NCBI GenBank assembly: GCA_043816955.1
Contig: JBDRHL010000216.1
Coordinates: 1-5,739 of the forward strand
DNA from: JBDRHL01 sp043816955
GTDB lineage: Bacteria; Planctomycetota; Phycisphaerae; Sedimentisphaerales; CAYZTY01
DNA: 5,739 bases
Direction of reading: 5' to 3'
The position numbers were made by a program, and so were the translations under genes. The notes beneath the pieces were generated by a model. The model was not told the DNA's origin and ran no database searches. It saw nothing but the letters and a program-made list of their open reading frames with translations. Shown here in pieces: positions 1-5,739 of this stretch (positions within the stretch are counted from its first letter, which is position 1; each line of letters opens with the position of its first letter).

Positions 1-450
1 CTTGACTTTAGTATGAACTAATTCATGTAGAAGAACATAGTCTTGCAGTTCCGCCGGCAGGAAAGCAATATTTACATTCAAGTTGATGCTATTTTTGCCT
101 GAACAGCTTCCCCATCTTGTTTTTTGGCAACGGAAAGCTGCTCTTTTATATGGTAGGTTGTATTTTTCAGAGAAATGTTCCAAACGATGAAACAAGTCCT
201 TCTGGGCTTTTTCGAGATCGATGTTTAAATCGGGCGTGTTTTGCAGTTTTGCATGTTGGTCTATTTTACGTAATTGCTTTTGAATCCAAGAAACCTTTGA
301 CCTCAGAAATTGTTTGGCTTCGCTTAAGCTACCAGTTCTTGGGATAGTTACAGTAATAGTTTTGTCTGGGCGAATGGTTATTCGTTGGTACTTTGCCATT
401 TGTGAACTGGTAAAAGTAACAGACCCTAAATTTTCGATGTTAATATTCAT
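1..450 (-). CDS. YgjP/DUF45-type zinc metallopeptidase (M48-like), 3' end cut by window edge
   Basis: The reverse strand reads without a stop for exactly 150 codons from ATG at 450 to base 1, so the C-terminus is missing. The N-terminal half (MNINIENLGSVTF...) is a beta-rich stretch followed by a helix with the family-like pattern FLRSKVSWIQKQLRKI (about residues 68-83). The typical YgjP block follows: C108-x3-RWGSC (R112-C116), then INLN, then P132 and the zinc-binding HELVH helix (H142, E143, H146). H142 and H146 would bind zinc and E143 would be the catalytic base. The third ligand, usually a His in an NHS-like motif further on, lies outside the window. Predicted role is a cytoplasmic zinc-dependent protease; no signal peptide is visible and the substrate is unknown. 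An alternative ATG lies immediately upstream at 453. No good Shine-Dalgarno precedes either, so translation may be coupled to upstream reading. The family often neighbours type I restriction genes (family knowledge). The family call is firm; the function in this operon is not. Confidence 0.88.
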   Translation of the reverse strand, partial: MNINIENLGSVTFTSSQMAKYQRITIRPDKTITVTIPRTGSLSEAKQFLRSKVSWIQKQLRKIDQHAKLQNTPDLNIDLEKAQKDLFHRLEHFSEKYNLPYKRAAFRCQKTRWGSCSGKNSINLNVNIAFLPAELQDYVLLHELVHTKVK

Positions 451-538
451 CATCAATAAGTTGAACAAATTTGGCAATACCTGGCAAGAATAAGAACATT
501 TCGAATAACATCAAAGACGTATCAAATTTATATCGCAT
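440..538 (-). CDS. possible 32-residue hydrophobic small protein or leader peptide
   Basis: Between the helicase stop (551) and the peptidase start (450) there is an ATG-initiated frame of 32 codons ending in TAA. It begins MRYKFDTS, has a hydrophobic centre (LMLFEMFLFLPGIAKF) and ends LIDDEY. It starts 12 bases after the helicase stop and its TAA overlaps the first 11 bases of the peptidase gene. This layout fits either a tiny membrane-associated protein or a leader that couples peptidase translation to the upstream genes. Against it: there is no convincing ribosome binding site (only AACGG-like bases upstream), the ORF is short enough to occur by chance, and Glu and Lys interrupt the hydrophobic stretch. 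I do not recognise a family. It is listed because it nearly fills the only gap in the operon. Confidence 0.25.
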   Translation of the reverse strand: MRYKFDTSLMLFEMFLFLPGIAKFVQLIDDEY

Positions 539-550
539 ATCAATAACCGT

Positions 551-2791
551 TCAGTCCAGACTACTTAATAATCTGCTCGCGGCTTCAAGTGCTTCTGGAA
601 TATCAAGGTACTTTGCAGCATATGCACGAGCACGTAATTCCTGAGAAAGATACAAACCGTGTTTTCCAACAGCCGGTATTTCTTCATCAAAAGCCTGCTT
701 AACAAGGCAAACAGGATCTATTGGGGCTTTGCAAAAATCACTTAGTACAGCTTTGGCATCTGCTTTACCAAATCCAGTTTTCGATATTGATAGGCAGATG
801 CCGGAATCAACAATGTCCCAACTGTCAAGGCCGGACGCCTTGAATACCATGTTTATGGTATTATTACCGCGACTTCCAGTCCATGTGAATATATGTAATT
901 CCCTGCCATCCGTAATTATCGGCTGTTTGTCCAAGTCGGAATTCTTAAAGGTATTGCGGGCCCACCCTAATACTCGTTGTGAGTTCTGTTCTAACCAAAC
1001 GGGAATTTCTACACCTTGCAGGATTCCCAGCATTTTCTCCCGAATGCACTTATGAATATTGCCACTGCCTCCAAACCACTGAACCAGTTTCTTGCCTCTG
1101 GCACTATCAACAAATATGGCCTTGCGATCCTCATCCACATTTGATATCCGCCAGCGTTTCCCCCCAAGCAACATAAATTGCCCAGTTTGATAGAATCCAA
1201 AGTAACCTTCAACTGTGCCTACAGGCCCAGAGTTAGAAATAACCTGATAGCTAGTGGGGGTATCAAAAGCAGCATAAAAATCATAGTGACTTGTCAACCT
1301 TTCACCCAACAGGCCAAGAATAATCTCTCCATTCTGTGTTTGTTCGATTAGATCATTTGTTCCTAAGTCCTGTAAAAGCTGAGTAAACCTCTTGACTGAA
1401 ATATCGCCAAACGTGTTTTTTGAGCATAACAACTGATAGATTTCTCTTGCATCAATGCCACCTCGCTCAACAATTAAACTTAGTGTTTGCTGGATTAATG
1501 TACTGTAATCTTCGATGCACTTTTCAGGTGGTTCAACCCAACTTTCTTTCCCGTTCTTGCCAATCATAAGTTCAACAAGGGCAATGGCCTGAATCAGCTC
1601 GGGGTAAAGTTGATCCGGAAGAGAAGACTTGTCGGTGCATTTTACAACCGGTACATACATAAATAACCGTGATGGTTTGTTTTCACGCCGCCCACTTCGC
1701 CCAATTCGCTGTTTCAGAGCATTTACACTATGAGGCGGCCCGACCTGTCCGACAGAATCTATATCGCCTACATCAATCCCTAATTCCAATGTACTGCTAC
1801 ATATAGCGGTACATGGTCGACTTGACTTAAGTTCACTTTCGACATCTTCCCTAAACTGCTTACTTAATGATCCATGATGAACCATGAACTCATTCTGTAG
1901 TTTTTTTCTTTTACAAAGACTTGTGAGGATGTCTGCCAATGTTTCAACATCCTTTTTCCGATTACAGAACACCAGGTTTGTTTTATTGAAAAAGTTCTTA
2001 AGTATATGTTCGGCAACAGAAAACAAGCCGTCTTCTGTATTATCGGTTTGCTTTGGTTGCTGGGATTTGTTGGCGGTAACAGGTTCTTCGATGAATGTTT
2101 TCAAAAGCAACTCAACCTCGTTGGATTTTGTCGATTTAATTATTATCGTCTGATTTTCAGTATCGCCAGACAACCATTGCCCTGCAAGGTTTTCATCTCC
2201 AATAGTTGCTGAAAGACCGACTCTGCGAGTTCGTGGAAGGTTTTTGCGAATCGCATCTATTCTGTTTATCTGAGAAGAGAGTTGACGTTCTCGCTCACTA
2301 TCGATAAATACATGTATCTCGTCTATTACAATTACATCAAGTCTCTTAAAAAGGCGGTTGCCATCTCGACCTTTCCGCATCAACAAAGATTCCATAGATT
2401 CCGGCGTAATCAGCAAAACACCTGAAGGGGCTTTGATTAACTGTTTTTTTCTGCTTGCCCCTACATCTCCATGCCATCGATGTACAGGAATGCCGGAACG
2501 CCTACACAATTCCTCCAGCCGCTGAAACTGATCATTTATCAAGGCTTTCAATGGTCCGATGTAGATAACACGTATTGAGCCAGCAGCGTTATCTTCTGCA
2601 AGTTCTGATAGAATTGGAAGGAATGCAGCTTCGGTTTTCCCCGATGCGGTATTAGCCATCAAAAGGATATCATCTTTTTTGTCAAACCATGCATTGATAG
2701 CGTCTACCTGGAACCCGAACAATTGGGTCCATTTCATATCCCATAGGATATTCTGTATAGTTTTATGTAAGCGTTCAAAAGCACCAGGCAT
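551..2791 (-). CDS. DEAD/DEAH-box SF2 helicase with Lhr-like core, BrxHI-like
   Basis: A 746-residue ATP-dependent nucleic-acid helicase or translocase. RecA domain 1 carries motif I ANTASGKTEAA (46-56; K52, T53), Ia GPLKALINDQ (79-88), Ib TPES (129-132), II DEIH (157-160) and III SAT (194-196). RecA domain 2 carries motif IV LVFCNRKKDV (273-282), V STLELGIDVGD (333-343) and VI QRIGRSGRR (361-369; Arg finger candidates R365 and R368). After the motor come a winged-helix-like region (about 440-500) and the Lhr-type segment with GERLTSHYDFYAAF (496-509) and GGKRWRISNVD (543-553). A polar insert (about 238-255) joins the two RecA lobes. Full-length Lhr is about twice as long; this size fits the shorter Lhr-core group that includes BrxHI of BREX types 2 and 6. 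The start MPGAFERLHK lies 14 bases after the BrxD-like stop with only a weak GGAA site, suggesting coupled translation. All catalytic motifs are intact. The helicase call is secure; BrxHI-like rests on motif style and its BrxD-like neighbour. Confidence 0.93.
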   Translation of the reverse strand: MPGAFERLHKTIQNILWDMKWTQLFGFQVDAINAWFDKKDDILLMANTASGKTEAAFLPILSELAEDNAAGSIRVIYIGPLKALINDQFQRLEELCRRSGIPVHRWHGDVGASRKKQLIKAPSGVLLITPESMESLLMRKGRDGNRLFKRLDVIVIDEIHVFIDSERERQLSSQINRIDAIRKNLPRTRRVGLSATIGDENLAGQWLSGDTENQTIIIKSTKSNEVELLLKTFIEEPVTANKSQQPKQTDNTEDGLFSVAEHILKNFFNKTNLVFCNRKKDVETLADILTSLCKRKKLQNEFMVHHGSLSKQFREDVESELKSSRPCTAICSSTLELGIDVGDIDSVGQVGPPHSVNALKQRIGRSGRRENKPSRLFMYVPVVKCTDKSSLPDQLYPELIQAIALVELMIGKNGKESWVEPPEKCIEDYSTLIQQTLSLIVERGGIDAREIYQLLCSKNTFGDISVKRFTQLLQDLGTNDLIEQTQNGEIILGLLGERLTSHYDFYAAFDTPTSYQVISNSGPVGTVEGYFGFYQTGQFMLLGGKRWRISNVDEDRKAIFVDSARGKKLVQWFGGSGNIHKCIREKMLGILQGVEIPVWLEQNSQRVLGWARNTFKNSDLDKQPIITDGRELHIFTWTGSRGNNTINMVFKASGLDSWDIVDSGICLSISKTGFGKADAKAVLSDFCKAPIDPVCLVKQAFDEEIPAVGKHGLYLSQELRARAYAAKYLDIPEALEAASRLLSSLD

Positions 2792-2805
2792 AATATTCCA
2801 TAAAT

Positions 2806-4116
2806 CTAAAGTTTGAACCTGATTAAGTCTTCCTCATCAGGCTTATTTTTGTTTTCTTTAGGAGTTGAATCCACAGTTGTGGCTGGTTGATCGGGCGATT
2901 TCAAGAAAAACTCCAAAGTTTTGCCCGGATTCTGTTCAAGAACATTCAATAAACCAGCGTACTGTTGTACAGCATCTCTTGGGGTCAAAAAATATTTTGC
3001 ACCAAGCCGTTGCTCACAAAAATTCATATATTTAACAAGACCATCATTGTCAACCAGGCGATTATCAGAATTGCCGCCAGCCTGGACAATTGTGATGCGA
3101 TCCAAGAGGACAAAAAGGTCCTCTCTGCTTAAAGGTTGCAAACGAATTACAGGGCCTTTTGTGTCTATGATTTCGGCTGAGGCAAATGGATTGTCAGCCA
3201 ATCTTGTTGCCAGTGCTTCGTAACTGAAAAGTCCACGTCTTCTATCAGAAAGGAATTCTTCCGTCCCTGCAAAACAAAAACCAAGCCCCTCGACATAACC
3301 CTGAAGACAATCGTTCAGTATTTGAAGGATGATTTCATAATTCTTTTCCCGTGCCGTTTTATTGTTAAGCCTTTCTGACAGAACGACCATCTCGTCCAGA
3401 TTTACAAAAAGCCCTTTGTAACCTGCGATGCGGATAAAACCTGACCATAGTTTCATCATGTCATAAAGATGGCTGTCTTCGATAATATCACGAACCCCTA
3501 AATCTTGTCTGGCTTCGGTTTTTGTGTTGTACTCAGCTCTTAGCCAACGTGTGGCAGAATTCATAAGGTCTTCATTATATTTCGAGAACCCCTCAACGTA
3601 ACGAGCAAGCACACGCACAAAATTTACACCATGGGTAAGTTCAAGGAGGTTTTCCAATCGCTTTTTTACAGCAGCTTCCAGGATTTCAAAATCTTTTTCA
3701 CCGTTAAGTTTATTATGTACATCAATGACAAACTTTTCGACCAATCCTGACATTGCTCCCCCTTCGGGCTTGGCTCGAGTAGACATATTTTTAACGAGTT
3801 CGGTATAAAGAGCCTTTGCAAGGCCACCTGTACCATAAAGTCTTCGATCTACGGTTATATCCGCCTGAAAAACAACGAAGTTACGTTCCAGAGCTACTGT
3901 TCTGATCAGATTCAGAAAAAAGCTTTTGCCACTGCCAAATCTGCCAATGACAAATCTGACTGTTGCACCGCTGTCTTCGATATTCATAAGATCAGATATT
4001 AAAGCTTCTAATTCCAACTTACGCCCGACTTGAATATGGTGGAGACCTATCTTGGGAACTACACCGGCAGCAAGGCTTTGGAAAATAGCTATTCTTTCTC
4101 TTTGTTTAATTTTCAT
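2806..4116 (-). CDS. BrxC/BrxD-family P-loop ATPase, BrxD-like (former DUF2791)
   Basis: A 436-residue ATP-binding protein. The N-terminal pattern AIFQSLAAGVVPKIGL followed by VGRKLELE (30-37) is the characteristic entry of the BrxD group. Walker A is GRFGSGKS (58-65; K64, S65). After it come a QADIT strand (84-88) and the GTGGLAKALYTELVKNMSTR stretch (95-114), also family-like. Walker B is GLFVNLDEM (235-243; D241, E242), followed by a sensor-1-like strand FCFAGTEEFL (280-289). The C-terminal helical part has LTPRDAVQQYAGLL (377-390), then a polar, low-complexity linker (about 408-428) and a terminal EEDLIRFKL. Length is normal for BrxD. In BREX types 2 and 6 the protein accompanies the Lhr-like helicase BrxHI; here an Lhr-like helicase follows directly. 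It overlaps the TerB-family gene by 4 bases (ATGA). Likely cytoplasmic, ATP-driven and working with the helicase; the exact activity in this setting is inferred. It also resembles generic AAA+ ATPases, but the N-terminal signature favours BrxD. Confidence 0.9.
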   Translation of the reverse strand: MKIKQRERIAIFQSLAAGVVPKIGLHHIQVGRKLELEALISDLMNIEDSGATVRFVIGRFGSGKSFFLNLIRTVALERNFVVFQADITVDRRLYGTGGLAKALYTELVKNMSTRAKPEGGAMSGLVEKFVIDVHNKLNGEKDFEILEAAVKKRLENLLELTHGVNFVRVLARYVEGFSKYNEDLMNSATRWLRAEYNTKTEARQDLGVRDIIEDSHLYDMMKLWSGFIRIAGYKGLFVNLDEMVVLSERLNNKTAREKNYEIILQILNDCLQGYVEGLGFCFAGTEEFLSDRRRGLFSYEALATRLADNPFASAEIIDTKGPVIRLQPLSREDLFVLLDRITIVQAGGNSDNRLVDNDGLVKYMNFCEQRLGAKYFLTPRDAVQQYAGLLNVLEQNPGKTLEFFLKSPDQPATTVDSTPKENKNKPDEEDLIRFKL

Positions 4117-5739
4117 ACCATATCCTCATTGCTATTTAAAAGTTCAGAATTGATAACCACAGGTTCTCCATCTTCAATCAGAAAATCTCCCAGATGCTCA
4201 TCCGCCCAACTGTTTATTTCTTCAAAGGCAGCAGAGACTGTAACTGAATGCCTACTAGCCAATTCTTTAATTTCGCTTCCCAACCATTGATTCCGTGTTG
4301 TAATCTCTTCGAAAAAGGGTTTTACGTGTTCGGGGAGCCTCTCAAAGATTGACTTGTCAATTCTGATCCGTTCATTCACAATCTGTTTATTTAAAGATCC
4401 ATCCATAGTTTCATCTTCTACCGAGTCTACCTGAATAGTTGTTTGTTCCATGGCACGAAGCAATATTTCTGTAGCTTCGATACTATCAGCACGTATCTGT
4501 CGAATTTTATTAATATCAAGTGCTACACTTCTTGGTGGGATAGGTTCACCACCGATATCTTCCTGCCCCCTTACAGCAAGTTTCGGGCGTTCTTCTATGC
4601 TTTCGAATCCAAGTTCTTCAATGTATTTCTCTACTAAATTCTTATCAAGCGCAAGTGACTTAAAGGTTTTTTCTAAAACCTTAACTTCTTCCTGACACAC
4701 ACCATCGGCTGCCCCGGCTATCATCACAAGGAACTTCCCAATAGCCTGTCGCTGTTTTTCATTAAACCTTTGAGATATGCTATATTTCAGATTTCCTGAT
4801 GAGATGGTATTTTTCAAAAGATAATCCATTAAAGCTTCCATTCTCAAGCAATCATTTCGGCTGAGCATGAATCTTTCTTGGAAGAAATCGATAATAACTC
4901 TCCGTTCTTTTTCTTCCAGTACTCCACTGGCAAGTGAAACTTCAATGGCAAGTGGCATGAGCATTCCTACCAAGGCATAGTTTTGGCCTTTTGGCAAAGT
5001 CGGTTGATCTGGAAGCCGCAAAACAGCAACATACTCATCCCATTGATATGCTTTCTGTGTATAAATAGCATTGGGCTCCAATGAAGCTTCTAACGATTCA
5101 ACCAGTGTTACTATCGATTTCGATTGAGTAAGTGTAAGTTTGGGCCGATATTCAATTTCACGTAATTCTGCTATTTTTGACAAAGGTAAAAGACGAGCCC
5201 CATTTTCCGCGGTAAATTCCTCCAGAAGATTATCCCACTGGTTCTGTAGTGGATGCTCTCTCTCGCCCCTGAGTTCTTGTGGGAGAGCCTCAAAAGCTCC
5301 AGGCATATCCTTGCTGTCCGCTTTGGTCTTTCGAGCATAGTCTTTAAGCTCTTCGATACATTCATTATAAAGTTTGATGACAGGGCTGAATTGCTTTCGC
5401 CATCCCTCTACCGATGGCCAATGTGCAGCAGGAACAACGCCAGAGTAAACGGAACCACTTAAAAGAGATGGGGAGGCGGGATGATACCCGATTACAAGCT
5501 CCTTATCACCCAATCTTGGGCACATCTTGCTTTGGAATTTCTCTTTGTATTTAATAGTAAAGAGCCTCGAAAACTCTTCGTATGCTCTATCTAAAACTAC
5601 GCTGCGTTTAGTTCGTTCGTCCTGTCTGGCAAGTTGTAAAGCGAATTGGGTTGGTAACGGAGATTTTATTTTAGCAAGATAACCCAAGAGCATAGCCTGG
5701 AGTTTTTCGTCCACATGGCCTTGCTGATACTTAACAACT
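4113..5739 (-). CDS. TerB_N / TerB / TerB_C domain protein, 5' end cut by window edge
   Basis: A Ter (tellurite-resistance/stress) family protein. A GTG at 5714 could start a 533-residue product, but the frame stays open for 8 more codons (VVKYQQGH) to the window edge, and the first visible residues already look like the inside of a TerB_N domain, so the gene almost certainly begins upstream. Numbering from that GTG: a TerB_N-like region (about 1-110) includes FSRLFTIKYKEKF (48-60) and the IGYHPASPSL block (75-84). A variable linker follows. The helical TerB domain (about 245-370) has two related half-motifs, ASGVLEEKE (262-270) and AADGVCQEE (335-343). TerB_C (about 400-525) has IRADSIEATEILL (407-419), W477, INSWADEHLGDFLIE (500-514) and a final VINSELL (520-526). 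No signal peptide or membrane segment is visible. TerB-type proteins are thought to act in metal-linked or stress-sensing complexes; a scaffold or sensor role for the downstream ATPase and helicase is inferred. The domain assignment is from pattern recognition, not a profile search. Confidence 0.85.
   Translation of the reverse strand, partial: VVKYQQGHVDEKLQAMLLGYLAKIKSPLPTQFALQLARQDERTKRSVVLDRAYEEFSRLFTIKYKEKFQSKMCPRLGDKELVIGYHPASPSLLSGSVYSGVVPAAHWPSVEGWRKQFSPVIKLYNECIEELKDYARKTKADSKDMPGAFEALPQELRGEREHPLQNQWDNLLEEFTAENGARLLPLSKIAELREIEYRPKLTLTQSKSIVTLVESLEASLEPNAIYTQKAYQWDEYVAVLRLPDQPTLPKGQNYALVGMLMPLAIEVSLASGVLEEKERRVIIDFFQERFMLSRNDCLRMEALMDYLLKNTISSGNLKYSISQRFNEKQRQAIGKFLVMIAGAADGVCQEEVKVLEKTFKSLALDKNLVEKYIEELGFESIEERPKLAVRGQEDIGGEPIPPRSVALDINKIRQIRADSIEATEILLRAMEQTTIQVDSVEDETMDGSLNKQIVNERIRIDKSIFERLPEHVKPFFEEITTRNQWLGSEIKELASRHSVTVSAAFEEINSWADEHLGDFLIEDGEPVVINSELLNSNEDMV
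4123..4127 (-). promoter_or_regulatory. Shine-Dalgarno site of the BrxD-like gene
   Basis: On the minus strand GAGGA lies 6 bases before the ATG at 4116, inside the last codons of the TerB-family gene (within the Asn-Glu-Asp-Met-Val end). It is the clearest ribosome binding site in the window. Together with the ATGA stop/start overlap it fixes the start of the BrxD-like protein and indicates tightly coupled translation of the two proteins. Confidence 0.65.

Noticed and set aside
117..347. Plus-strand open frame of 76 codons over the metallopeptidase gene
   Set aside because: It lies antisense to a clear RWGSC/HELVH coding frame, has no recognisable domain and no ribosome binding site I could support; a shadow of the real gene.
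454..550. Possible internal promoter for the peptidase (TTGATA and TATAAA-like bases in the AT-rich gap)
   Set aside because: The hexamers do not sit at a convincing spacing, and AT-rich gaps give such matches by chance.
729..2212. Several plus-strand frames (729-1055, 979-1176, 1884-2153, 2006-2212) and a minus-strand frame at 1009-1212
   Set aside because: All lie inside the helicase gene in other frames. Their translations lack family features and the helicase motifs explain the coding constraint.
551..4116. Complete BREX type 2 or type 6 locus
   Set aside because: Only BrxD-like and BrxHI-like genes are present; no PglZ phosphatase, PglX methyltransferase or large BrxC/PglY ATPase is in the window, so the BREX label is not justified from this sequence.
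2921..5462. Plus-strand frames over the BrxD-like and TerB-family genes (2921-3223, 4030-4290, 4443-4637, 4450-4695, 5140-5340, 5253-5462) and a minus-strand frame at 5171-5365
   Set aside because: Out-of-frame shadows of well-supported genes, with no domains and no plausible start signals.
1..5739. CRISPR array, insertion sequence, tRNA/rRNA, riboswitch or rho-independent terminator
   Set aside because: I saw no regularly spaced repeats, transposase or inverted-repeat ends, clover-leaf sequences, or GC-rich hairpin followed by a T-run on either strand. Almost all of the sequence is protein-coding.

Overview
The window is a compact, one-directional bacterial gene block. Every gene I can support lies on the minus strand and is read from high to low coordinates. 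Base composition is moderately AT-rich. GTG and TTG starts are possible, intergenic gaps are tiny and one ATGA overlap is present, as expected of a bacterial operon. The sequence alone does not identify the taxon; I see no marker gene, rRNA or tRNA.

Layout in transcription order: (1) 5739-4113, a TerB_N / TerB / TerB_C protein whose frame is open to the window edge, so its N-terminus is missing. (2) 4116-2806, a P-loop ATPase of the BrxC/BrxD (former DUF2791) family that looks like BrxD. (3) 2791-551, an SF2 helicase with an Lhr-like core that looks like BrxHI. (4) 538-440, a possible 32-residue hydrophobic peptide (speculative). (5) 450-1, a YgjP/DUF45-type zinc metallopeptidase cut off by the window edge just after its HELVH motif. 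Gene 1 overlaps gene 2 by 4 bases (ATGA) with a good ribosome binding site. Gene 2 is separated from gene 3 by 14 bases. Gene 3 is separated from the peptidase by about 100 bases, which contain the small ORF.

How they may work together: BrxD and BrxHI are accessory partners in some BREX phage-defence systems (types 2 and 6). Here they are paired with a Ter-family scaffold or sensor protein, and no PglZ, PglX, BrxC or methyltransferase is visible. The inferred picture is a three-protein DNA-processing or defence module: TerB protein as sensor or scaffold, BrxD-like ATPase as regulator or loader, Lhr-like helicase as the DNA motor. The YgjP-type peptidase follows, a family often found beside type I restriction genes. 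Defence function is an inference from family and context; nothing in the window proves it.

No mobile element, CRISPR array, RNA gene, convincing promoter or terminator was seen. The operon promoter must lie beyond position 5739 and the operon end below position 1.
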